7,741 bases of DNA from Deltaproteobacteria bacterium (GTDB lineage: Bacteria > Desulfobacterota > GWC2-55-46 > DRQE01). The translations under genes and the position numbers were made by a program. Below are positions 1 through 6,549 of the stretch, piece after piece; position 1 is the first letter of the stretch, and each line of letters starts with the position of its first letter. The notes below the pieces were generated by a model. It was not told the origin of the DNA. It saw nothing but the letters and a program-made list of their open reading frames with translations, and did no database searches. The DNA is taken from positions 1 through 7,741 of the forward strand of contig DRQE01000173.1 in assembly GCA_011371515.1 (NCBI GenBank). Direction: 5' to 3'.

Positions 1-39
1 AAGGTTACCGCTGTCAAAGGGTGCCACATAAACAAGGGC
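1..39. other. Upstream flank, no gene assigned
   Basis: No RNA gene, terminator hairpin or coding start can be supported here. The frame of galU is open from base 1, so a peptide reading into galU cannot be formally excluded, but nothing before the ATG at 76 resembles a GalU N-terminus. The other two forward frames stop at 29-31 and 60-62, so the end of an upstream gene is possible but cannot be shown from so little sequence. Confidence 0.4.
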
Positions 40-76
40 TTGACTTATGTAAAAAAAACTAATATTATCACCTCTA
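40..76 (+). promoter_or_regulatory. Sigma-70-type promoter for galU and the operon
   Basis: TTGACT at 40-45 (five of six matches to the -35 consensus) and TATTAT at 63-68 (five of six to the -10 consensus) are separated by exactly 17 bases. The spacer contains a run of eight A residues at 51-58. Counting the usual 6-7 bases after the -10 box puts the transcription start at 75 or 76, which is the galU start codon itself. This is the only strong promoter-like arrangement I found on the plus strand, and it precedes a run of seven closely packed genes. No operator or heat-shock element such as CIRCE is visible beside it. Confidence 0.7.
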
Positions 77-933
77 TGAAAGTAAGAAAGGCTGTCTTTC
101 CATCAGCAGGTTTTGGCACCCGTTTTCTACCCATAACCAAGACGATACCGAAGGAGATGCTTCCTATAGTGGATAAGCCCCTTATCCAGTACTCCATCGA
201 GGAAGCAAAGGATTCAGGTATAGAGCAGATCATAATAGTTACAAGCAGGGGCAAGACCGCAATAGAGGACTACTTCGATAGAGACCCTGAACTCGAGGCA
301 TTCCTTCTTGAGAAAGGTAAAGAAGAACTTGAAAAAAGGGTTAAACAATTGTCAGAACTTGCCGAATATGTCTATGTACGACAGAAAATAGCCCAAGGGC
401 TTGGAGATGCCATAATGCATTCAGAGAATGTGGTATGTGGCGAGCCATTTGCAGTTTTCTTGAGTGATGATATAATTGACTCAAAGATACCCGTGATGAA
501 GCAGTTGATGGATGTCTACCAGCAGTTCGGTGGCTCTGTGCTTGCAGTAGAAAGGGTGCCAAGAAGTAAGGCCTTCATGTACGGAATAATAAAGGGCAGA
601 AAGGTGGCACAAGGCGTATACGAAGTGGAAGACCTTGTTGAAAAGCCAGAGGATAAGCCACCCTCTAACCTTGCAATAATGGGCAGATACATACTCACCC
701 CGAGAATCTTCGATGCCCTCAGGAATACCCAGCCCGGAAGAGGTGGCGAGGTTCAGCTTACAGACGCCATAAGGAACCTTCTTTCAACAGAAAAGGTATA
801 TGCCTGCGAGTTCGAGGGCACAAGATACGACGCAGGAGACAAGCTGGGCTTTATAAAGGCAAACATAGCCTTCTCTCTTAAAAGAAAAGAGTTTCGTGGA
901 GAGCTCAGAAGGTTCCTTAAAAAACTCTTGTGA
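76..933 (+). CDS. galU: UTP--glucose-1-phosphate uridylyltransferase
   Basis: GalU makes UDP-glucose from UTP and glucose-1-phosphate in the cytoplasm, supplying glucose for lipopolysaccharide, exopolysaccharide and related polymers. The 285-residue product has the family's motifs in order: the nucleotide-binding loop SAGFGTRFLP (10-19), PKEMLPIVDKPLIQY (25-39) with Lys26, the metal/nucleotide segment FLSDDI (128-133), VEKP (188-191), GRYILTP (203-209), GRGGEVQLTDAI (221-232) and FEGTRYDAGDKLGF (246-259). Length is normal for the family (about 290-300). I chose ATG 76 because homology begins four or five residues later. An in-frame TTG at 40 would add 12 residues unlike the family and lies inside the -35 box. 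There is no Shine-Dalgarno sequence before ATG 76; with the promoter placed so close, the message is probably leaderless. The gene is the first of the tight operon and its stop lies six bases before hsp20. Confidence 0.93.
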   Translation: MKVRKAVFPSAGFGTRFLPITKTIPKEMLPIVDKPLIQYSIEEAKDSGIEQIIIVTSRGKTAIEDYFDRDPELEAFLLEKGKEELEKRVKQLSELAEYVYVRQKIAQGLGDAIMHSENVVCGEPFAVFLSDDIIDSKIPVMKQLMDVYQQFGGSVLAVERVPRSKAFMYGIIKGRKVAQGVYEVEDLVEKPEDKPPSNLAIMGRYILTPRIFDALRNTQPGRGGEVQLTDAIRNLLSTEKVYACEFEGTRYDAGDKLGFIKANIAFSLKRKEFRGELRRFLKKLL

Positions 934-939
934 GGCTCT

Positions 940-1386
940 ATGGCAAAGACCCCGAAGAAGATGCTGAACGACTCCTCCCTTGGAGAGAACAACACCCTGC
1001 AGTTCATTCAGGATGGTATAACCGACGACCCCCAGTGCACAGAGCTGGTAAGCCACATGCCATACATCGACATGTATTCCACCTCCAAGGAGCTCATCAT
1101 AGAGGTGGAGATGCCGGGGGTGAGGCGGGAGGACATAGAGGTGGTTGCCTTCAGGGACACCATCAATATAAAGGCTTTCAAATACGAGTGCTTCGACGAC
1201 AGAAACATAAACTATGTCTGCATGGAGCGTTCCTTCGGAAGGATATTCAGGGTTATAGAACTGCCACTGCCTGTCAACACGAACCACATAAAAGCAGTAT
1301 ACAGCAAGGGCATACTTAAGATAACATTACCACGGGTGGAGGAAAAACGGGGCAGACCAAAGCGGGTGGAGATAGAACCTGCATAG
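940..1386 (+). CDS. hsp20: Small heat-shock protein (Hsp20/alpha-crystallin family)
   Basis: This is an ATP-independent holdase that binds unfolding proteins in the cytoplasm and forms oligomers. The 148-residue protein has a short N-terminal arm (1-40) and an alpha-crystallin domain of about 41-132. That domain includes the first strands ([20 protein letters not shown], 41-60), the ERSFGR loop (96-101), the IELPLPV segment and the signature A-x(4)-GIL ending in KITLP (124-131). A short tail with a V-E-I element (143-145) probably acts as the I-x-I oligomer contact. Cys33, Cys84 and Cys94 are unusual for bacterial members. A GAGG at 932-935 overlaps the galU stop and sits four bases before ATG 940, so translation is likely coupled to galU. 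A second in-frame ATG at 961 is possible but less well placed. Lying immediately before lon suggests joint expression of holdase and protease. Confidence 0.93.
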   Translation: MAKTPKKMLNDSSLGENNTLQFIQDGITDDPQCTELVSHMPYIDMYSTSKELIIEVEMPGVRREDIEVVAFRDTINIKAFKYECFDDRNINYVCMERSFGRIFRVIELPLPVNTNHIKAVYSKGILKITLPRVEEKRGRPKRVEIEPA

Positions 1387-1392
1387 AAGGAG
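1386..1392 (+). promoter_or_regulatory. Ribosome-binding site of lon
   Basis: GAAGGAG overlaps the last base of the hsp20 stop and is followed by an 8-base spacer to ATG 1401. It is the strongest Shine-Dalgarno sequence in the window and decides the lon start: the in-frame GTG at 1392 overlaps it and so cannot be served by it. Confidence 0.85.
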
Positions 1393-1400
1393 TGTTGACG

Positions 1401-3848
1401 ATGGAGGAAGAAAAAAAAGTAATACCCGAAGAGCCCTTCGCAGAAGAGACAGAAAAGAAGACCGAAGAAGATGAACCGATAATACCGGGGGTCCTGCCAC
1501 TTCTACCGTTAAGAGATGTGGTTATATTCCCCTACATGATAGTGCCACTATTCGTTGGCAGAGACCTCTCGATAAACGCCATAGATTACGCACTCACGAG
1601 AGACCGCCTCATATTCCTTACCACACAGAAGGATATAACCAAAGAAGACATCATGCCCAACGACCTCTATGAGTTCGGTACCGTGGGCATGATAATGAGG
1701 ATGATGAAGCTGCCCGATGGCAAGGTGAAGGTTCTGGTGCAGGGCTTGCAGAGGGCACGAATAAACAGGTTTCTTCAGACAGAGCCCTTCTATTCTGTAG
1801 AGATAACCAAACTGAAAGAGACACTTCTGGAGAACCCACCCATAGAGGTTGAGGCTCTTATGCGCAATGTAAAGGAGTTGCTCGAAAAGCTCACCTCTCT
1901 TGGCAAGGTAGTCTTCCCCGAGGTTATGATGATACTTGAGAACATACAGGACCCCGGCAGACTTGCAGACCTTGTTGCAGCAAATCTGGGGCTCAAGATA
2001 AAAGAGGCTCAAAGTGTGCTTGAAACCCTTGACCCTGTAAAGAGACTCGAGCGGGTGAACGAGCTTCTTACAAAGGAATACCAGCTCGCACAGGTGCAGG
2101 CAAAGATACAGAATCAGGCAAAAGAGGAGATGGACAAAACCCAGCGTGAGTACTACCTGCGTGAGCAACTCAAGGCTATAAAGAGCGAGCTGGGTGACAT
2201 GGAAGAGACAGCCGAGGAGCTCGAAGAGTTCAGGGAGAAGATAAAGAAGGCAAAGATGCCACCAGAGGTGGAAAAAGAGGCTATAAAGCAGGTGGAACGC
2301 CTCGAGATGATGCACCCCGATGCCGCAGAGGCAACCATAACCAGAACCTACCTTGAGTGGCTTGTGGAGCTGCCATGGAGCAAACAGACAAGGGATACCC
2401 TCAACATACAGCGCGCAAAGGAGATACTCGACAGAGACCACTATGACCTCGAAAAGGTCAAGGAAAGAATACTCGAATATCTCGCTGTAAGGAAACTCAA
2501 GAGAAAGACCAAAGGTCCAATACTATGTTTTGTTGGTCCACCCGGTGTTGGTAAGACATCACTTGGCAGGTCCATAGCAAAGGCACTGGGCAGAAAGTTT
2601 GTAAGAATCTCCCTTGGCGGTATAAGGGACGAGGCAGAGATAAGAGGGCACCGAAGAACCTATGTGGGAGCACTGCCGGGCAGAATCATACAGGGTATGA
2701 AACAGGCAGGCACGCTGAACCCTGTATTCATGCTCGATGAGATAGACAAGATAGGCGCAGACTTCAGGGGAGACCCCTCATCTGCGCTTCTCGAGGTGCT
2801 GGACCCCGAGCAGAACCATGCCTTCAGCGACCATTACCTGAATCTGCCCTTCGACCTTTCGAAGGTTATGTTCATAGCCACGGCAAACCTTACAGACCCA
2901 ATACCTGCTCCCCTGAAGGACAGGATGGAGATAATAGAGATACCGGGCTATACAGAAGAAGAAAAACTTGCCATAGCCAAGCGATACATAATACCAAGGC
3001 AGATAAAAGAGAACGGGCTGAAACCCGAACTCATCACCATAACAGACGAGGCGGTAAGAAAGATTATAAACGAATATACGAGGGAAGCAGGGCTGCGTGG
3101 GCTTGAAAGGGAGATTGCAGCCATATGCCGTAAGGTGGCAAAGCATGTGGCAGCAGGCAAACTGCAACACCACGAGATAACTCCAGAAAACCTGCACGAA
3201 TACCTTGGTGTACCGAAGTACATATCAGAGGGGGAACAGGAAGCGGACGAGATTGGTGTGGCAACAGGGCTTGCATGGACACCAACGGGTGGAGAAATCC
3301 TCTATGTGGAAGCCACAACAATGAAAGGCAGAGGGCAGCTTACCCTTACAGGCCACATGGGTGAGGTGATGAAAGAGAGTGCACAGGCTGCCTTAAGTTA
3401 CATACGCTCGAGGGCAAAACGGTTCGGCCTTGACGAGGACTTCTACAAAAAGACAGACATCCATATACATGTGCCCGCAGGAGCCATACCAAAAGACGGA
3501 CCATCTGCAGGTATAACCATGGCAACGGCAATGGTATCGGTGCTGACACAGATACCTGTAGACAAAGACATAGCCATGACAGGCGAGATAACACTCAGAG
3601 GAAGGGTGCTTCCTGTGGGTGGCATAAAGGAGAAGTGCCTTGCAGCACTCAGGGGCAAGATAAAAACGGTTATAATACCAGAACAGAACAAGAAAGACCT
3701 CGAAGAGGTGCCAGAGAATGTAAGAAAGAAGCTGAAAATCATACCGGTAAAGCACATGGACGAAGTGCTCGAACTGGTGCTCAAAAAGAAGAACAAAAAA
3801 GAGGCAAGAAAGACGAAAGCCGTAAAAAGGCTACATACAAGCCCGTGA
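1401..3848 (+). CDS. lon: ATP-dependent protease LonA
   Basis: Lon is a hexameric cytoplasmic AAA+ serine protease that unfolds and degrades damaged and short-lived regulatory proteins. From ATG 1401 the product is 815 residues, normal for LonA. An acidic leader (1-25) precedes the N-terminal substrate-binding domain (about 27-220), which leads into a charged coiled coil (about 225-300). The AAA+ module carries Walker A GPPGVGKT (379-386), Walker B FMLDEID (443-449) and sensor residues near IATAN (492-496). The protease domain has KDGPSAG with the nucleophile Ser702 and the GGIKEK motif with catalytic Lys745. The 43-residue spacing between them matches other Lons. All active-site residues are intact. 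The C-terminus ends in a lysine/arginine-rich tail (about 795-815). The gene follows hsp20 by 14 bases and precedes thiL by six. No separate heat-shock promoter was seen, so any heat induction must come from outside the visible leader or from post-transcriptional control. Confidence 0.97.
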   Translation: MEEEKKVIPEEPFAEETEKKTEEDEPIIPGVLPLLPLRDVVIFPYMIVPLFVGRDLSINAIDYALTRDRLIFLTTQKDITKEDIMPNDLYEFGTVGMIMRMMKLPDGKVKVLVQGLQRARINRFLQTEPFYSVEITKLKETLLENPPIEVEALMRNVKELLEKLTSLGKVVFPEVMMILENIQDPGRLADLVAANLGLKIKEAQSVLETLDPVKRLERVNELLTKEYQLAQVQAKIQNQAKEEMDKTQREYYLREQLKAIKSELGDMEETAEELEEFREKIKKAKMPPEVEKEAIKQVERLEMMHPDAAEATITRTYLEWLVELPWSKQTRDTLNIQRAKEILDRDHYDLEKVKERILEYLAVRKLKRKTKGPILCFVGPPGVGKTSLGRSIAKALGRKFVRISLGGIRDEAEIRGHRRTYVGALPGRIIQGMKQAGTLNPVFMLDEIDKIGADFRGDPSSALLEVLDPEQNHAFSDHYLNLPFDLSKVMFIATANLTDPIPAPLKDRMEIIEIPGYTEEEKLAIAKRYIIPRQIKENGLKPELITITDEAVRKIINEYTREAGLRGLEREIAAICRKVAKHVAAGKLQHHEITPENLHEYLGVPKYISEGEQEADEIGVATGLAWTPTGGEILYVEATTMKGRGQLTLTGHMGEVMKESAQAALSYIRSRAKRFGLDEDFYKKTDIHIHVPAGAIPKDGPSAGITMATAMVSVLTQIPVDKDIAMTGEITLRGRVLPVGGIKEKCLAALRGKIKTVIIPEQNKKDLEEVPENVRKKLKIIPVKHMDEVLELVLKKKNKKEARKTKAVKRLHTSP

Positions 3849-3854
3849 TGTTGA

Positions 3855-4859
3855 ATGAAGATAAAAAAACTTGGCGAAGACCACATAATAGATAAAATTC
3901 GCGAAACCTTCAGGACAGGACATCCCCGCATAATCAAATCCATAGGAGACGATACATCTGTAACCGCCATAACAGAGAAGCGATGCCTTCTTCTTACGAT
4001 AGACTCTCTCATCGAGGGGGTTCACTTCAAAAAGGACTATACCCCACCCTACTACATAGGCAGAAAGGCGGTTAGTATATCCGTATCAGACATAGCTGCA
4101 ATGGGCGGCACCCCGTTATTTCTTCTTACAGCAATCAGCATGCCAGAGGATACAGACTTTGAGCTTGTAGAGGAACTCTACAGGGGTATAAAAGACTCGA
4201 TTGCAGACTATGGCATACATCTTGTTGGTGGCAACACATCAAAGGCAGAGTCTCTATCCATTACCACAACCCTTGTGGGTGAGGCAGACAAACACAAAGT
4301 TGTCTACAGAAGTGGAGCAAAACCCGAAGATGTGATATACATAACAGGAACCACTGGCGACAGTGCACTTGGGCTTGAGATACTCAGTGAGGAAGGCATT
4401 GCTGCACTTGAAAATGTGAGCTACAGGGAGGCAGTGCTCAAACACTTAAACCCTGTTGCAAGGGTTGGTATGGCAAGAGCCCTTGCCGAAAAGGGACTTG
4501 CACATGCCATGATAGACGTAAGCGATGGTCTCGTAAGAGACCTTGGGCATATAACAGAGCAGAGCAATGTGGGAGCCATAATAGAGTGTGAGAGGCTTCC
4601 CCTCTCACAGGAGATGCTGGATTATCCGAGGAACAGAGACCACAAGCTCTGGCTTGCCCTTACAGGTGGAGAGGACTATGAGCTTTTGTTTACCTCACCG
4701 CCCGAAAAGAAGGATGCCGTAGAGCTTCTGGCTCGAAGGCTCAACATAAGGGTAACCCCCATAGGTATCGTAACAGAGGGTAAGGGCACAAAGGTGCTTG
4801 ACAGAGGAGAAGAGCTTGCCATTGACACAAGCCAAGGTTATCAGCACTTTGTTTCCTGA
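3855..4859 (+). CDS. thiL: Thiamine-monophosphate kinase
   Basis: ThiL phosphorylates thiamine monophosphate with ATP to give thiamine diphosphate, the active cofactor and last step of the pathway, in the cytoplasm. The 334-residue protein has the PurM/ThiL fold motifs: GDD (31-33), the segment TIDSLIEGVHF (48-58), SDIAAMGG (78-85), GGNTS (125-129), the metal/ATP-binding DVSDGL (221-226) and GGEDYELLFT (271-280). All expected acidic residues are present and the length is typical (about 310-340). The start fits the family well, since MKIKKLGEDHII resembles the usual ThiL opening. No clear Shine-Dalgarno precedes it. It begins six bases after the lon stop, so it probably depends on ribosomes finishing lon. 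An out-of-frame ATG at 3848 overlapping the lon stop gives only a 15-codon reading frame and is unlikely to matter. No other thiamine gene is nearby. Confidence 0.96.
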   Translation: MKIKKLGEDHIIDKIRETFRTGHPRIIKSIGDDTSVTAITEKRCLLLTIDSLIEGVHFKKDYTPPYYIGRKAVSISVSDIAAMGGTPLFLLTAISMPEDTDFELVEELYRGIKDSIADYGIHLVGGNTSKAESLSITTTLVGEADKHKVVYRSGAKPEDVIYITGTTGDSALGLEILSEEGIAALENVSYREAVLKHLNPVARVGMARALAEKGLAHAMIDVSDGLVRDLGHITEQSNVGAIIECERLPLSQEMLDYPRNRDHKLWLALTGGEDYELLFTSPPEKKDAVELLARRLNIRVTPIGIVTEGKGTKVLDRGEELAIDTSQGYQHFVS

Positions 4860-4863
4860 AGGA
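4859..4863 (+). promoter_or_regulatory. Ribosome-binding site of the chemoreceptor gene
   Basis: AAGGA overlaps the last base of the thiL stop codon and lies seven bases before ATG 4871. This supports that start and shows that the chemosensory block has its own ribosome entry, unlike cheW and cheA after it. Confidence 0.7.
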
Positions 4864-4870
4864 TGATGGC

Positions 4871-6133
4871 ATGAAAGTACCCATAGGATACAAGTTCATC
4901 TTCGGCTTTATCGCCGTCGTTGCTGTTGCAGCCTTTGCACCAGACATGGTGGAAAAGATGGGGGTCGTGGAATGGATGCGGCTGCCCCTTGGGTTTCTGG
5001 TGGCAATACTCATAGGGCTTATACTTGGCTCTGTCTTCACGAAAAGGTTTACAAGGGATTTCTCTTATCTTAAAAAGATGACAGAAAAGGTAAGCTCTGG
5101 AGAGCTCGATGTGAACACAGAGCCAAGGCTTACCAAGAAGAGCTTTCCCGATGAGACCACTGAACTGGAAAGATGCCTGTTACAGGTGTTTACCAACCTG
5201 AGAGAGCTTGTGGGACACATAAAGAACACGGTGGAAGAACTCGGCGAGACCCAGAAGGTGCTAACAAAGGTTATAAGCCATGGAGAGGAGACAGCCAAGC
5301 AGGTAATAACAGGCACCTCTCAGATATTCAACGGCGCCATAGATCAGGCAAGACACATAAACACAGCCTCTGAGAAGATAAAAGAGGTTTCAAAACTTGC
5401 AGACCAAGTGGCAGAAAAGACCACCCAGCAGGCAGCCTCCTCCCAGAAGGTTAACACCATGGTACAGCGTGGTGTCGGGCGGGCAACCTCTGTGATAGAA
5501 AGGTTTGAGGAAATATTCTCTGGAATGGAAAAGATGGCAAAATCTGTAACAGAGCTCAAAGAAAAGCTGGACGACATACCAAGGGTGCTCGATGCCATAA
5601 CACACATATCCAAGCAGACAGACCTTCTCGCACTCAATGCCACTATAGAGGCAACAAAGACAGAAGCAGACAGAACCCGTTTTCTCACCGTTGCCGAGGA
5701 ATTCAGAAGGTTTGCCGACAATACCTCCAAAAGTGCCAAAGAGGTGGAATACATCGTAAGAGAGCTTGCAAAAGAGATAGAAAAGGTGGTAATAATGGCA
5801 AACGAGGGAACCCACTCGATAAAAGAAGGAAGGGAAGATATAAGACGCATAAGAGACATACTGGACGAGATAACGGGCTACACGGCAGAGGTTGCAGAAA
5901 AGGCTACAATGGTGCTTAGTATAACGGAAAGACAGAAGGCCACTTCCCACGAGACCGTCTCCGTTATAGAAGAGTCAGCCGCCATAGTGGAAAGAAACCT
6001 CAAGGTTACAGAGAATGTGGACAGAGCCGTTGAGAAACATCAGGATGCCATAGAGGATACGGTAAAGGCAGCAGAAAAGCTGTCTGAACTTTCTGCGGAG
6101 CTTAAAAATACAATAGCCAGATTCAAGCTATGA
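4871..6133 (+). CDS. Methyl-accepting chemotaxis protein without a periplasmic sensor domain
   Basis: This is a receptor of the chemosensory array that would control the CheA kinase through CheW. The 420-residue protein has two N-terminal membrane helices (about 7-23 and 38-56) joined by only about 14 residues, so there is no room for a periplasmic ligand domain. A HAMP-like segment follows (about 57-115, including SSGELDV and TELERCLLQVFTNLREL). The rest is the long signalling coiled coil. Its hairpin is recognisable from QTDLLALNATIEAT (249-262), but the usual glycines and the E-x-GRGFAVVA run are replaced (see findings). Segments TTQQAAS (184-190) and IEESAA (366-371) resemble methylation helices, so CheR/CheB modification is plausible though no cheR or cheB is in view. 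The C-terminus ends in ARFKL, as many receptors do, without an NWETF-type tether. The signal sensed is unknown: membrane state, a partner protein or a HAMP-level stimulus are the options. cheW starts one base after its stop. Confidence 0.9.
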   Translation: MKVPIGYKFIFGFIAVVAVAAFAPDMVEKMGVVEWMRLPLGFLVAILIGLILGSVFTKRFTRDFSYLKKMTEKVSSGELDVNTEPRLTKKSFPDETTELERCLLQVFTNLRELVGHIKNTVEELGETQKVLTKVISHGEETAKQVITGTSQIFNGAIDQARHINTASEKIKEVSKLADQVAEKTTQQAASSQKVNTMVQRGVGRATSVIERFEEIFSGMEKMAKSVTELKEKLDDIPRVLDAITHISKQTDLLALNATIEATKTEADRTRFLTVAEEFRRFADNTSKSAKEVEYIVRELAKEIEKVVIMANEGTHSIKEGREDIRRIRDILDEITGYTAEVAEKATMVLSITERQKATSHETVSVIEESAAIVERNLKVTENVDRAVEKHQDAIEDTVKAAEKLSELSAELKNTIARFKL

Positions 6134-6134
6134 T

Positions 6135-6548
6135 ATGCTTATATTCCTTTTAGACCAGAGAAGGTTCGCCATAGACACAGCATCTATCGAAGGGGTCATG
6201 GTGGCAGAAAACATATTCTTCCTGCCCCATGCAGAACCTCCTGTAAGGGGTATAATTACCCACAGAACAGAGCTCGTTGTGGTGGCAGACATAAAGGGGC
6301 TGTTCTCAAAAGAGGAGAGCACCTCACCGCCCTTTACCATAATCATACTTAGCAAGGACGATAGAAGGTTTGCCCTCTCCCTTGGGGATGTAAGCCCGAG
6401 GTTCGTGGACAAAAAAGACTGCACCTTTCTGCCCGCAAACGAAGAGCGGGATGAATACCTGAGCGCAAAGATGCGCTACAGAGGAGTACTGTTCGATGTG
6501 ATAGAGCCAGAGGCAGTGTACAAAAAGATTCTGGAGTCCTTCCAGTAA
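6135..6548 (+). CDS. cheW: CheW-like coupling protein
   Basis: CheW joins receptors to the CheA P5 domain in the signalling array. At 137 residues this copy is short (commonly 150-170) and begins directly at the first beta strand (MLIFLLDQRRFAIDTASIEGV). The central stretch VRGIITHRTELVVVADIKGLF (37-57) aligns with the family's VRGxINLRGxxVPVxDLRxxF. The key arginine is kept (Arg44), but the surrounding N-L-x-G residues are T42, H43 and T45. A second half (67-90) with FTIIILSKDDRRFAL and a C-terminal helix ending the domain complete the fold. There is no extra domain and no membrane segment. ATG 6135 lies one base after the receptor stop and has no Shine-Dalgarno sequence, so translation is probably coupled. 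Position between a receptor gene and cheA supports the CheW assignment over a CheV or an orphan domain. Confidence 0.88.
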   Translation: MLIFLLDQRRFAIDTASIEGVMVAENIFFLPHAEPPVRGIITHRTELVVVADIKGLFSKEESTSPPFTIIILSKDDRRFALSLGDVSPRFVDKKDCTFLPANEERDEYLSAKMRYRGVLFDVIEPEAVYKKILESFQ

Positions 6549-6549
6549 G

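Noticed and set aside
12..17. Perfect TTGACA on the minus strand, as for a divergent promoter
   Set aside because: Its -10 box would lie to the left of base 1, so nothing can be confirmed; a lone hexamer occurs by chance.
40..75. Upstream TTG start for galU adding 12 residues
   Set aside because: The added residues do not resemble GalU, the codon sits in the -35 box, and ATG 76 matches the family start.
934..939. Possible terminator or internal promoter between galU and hsp20, and in the other gaps
   Set aside because: All gaps are 1-14 bases, with no stem-loop plus U-tract and no convincing -35/-10 pair just upstream.
784..1287. 167-codon minus-strand frame across galU and hsp20
   Set aside because: It spans two well-supported plus-strand genes and shows no motif or ribosome site.
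930..1319. 129-codon plus-strand frame overlapping hsp20
   Set aside because: It is an alternative frame of a clear alpha-crystallin gene, with His/Arg/Gly-rich composition and no family features.
1392..1400. GTG start for lon three codons earlier
   Set aside because: It overlaps the AAGGAG ribosome site, which is correctly spaced for ATG 1401.
1548..2441. 297-codon reading frame antisense to lon
   Set aside because: Composition is rich in Leu, Cys, His and Tyr with no recognisable domain; it is a by-product of lon codon usage, and lon is certain.
3635..3895. 86-codon plus-strand frame across the lon-thiL junction
   Set aside because: It overlaps the intact lon C-terminus and the thiL start; Lys/Arg/Glu-rich content simply reflects lon's basic tail in another frame.
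5344..5950. Long minus-strand frames inside the chemoreceptor gene
   Set aside because: Ser/Leu/Phe-rich shadows of a coiled-coil gene rich in Glu, Lys and Arg codons.
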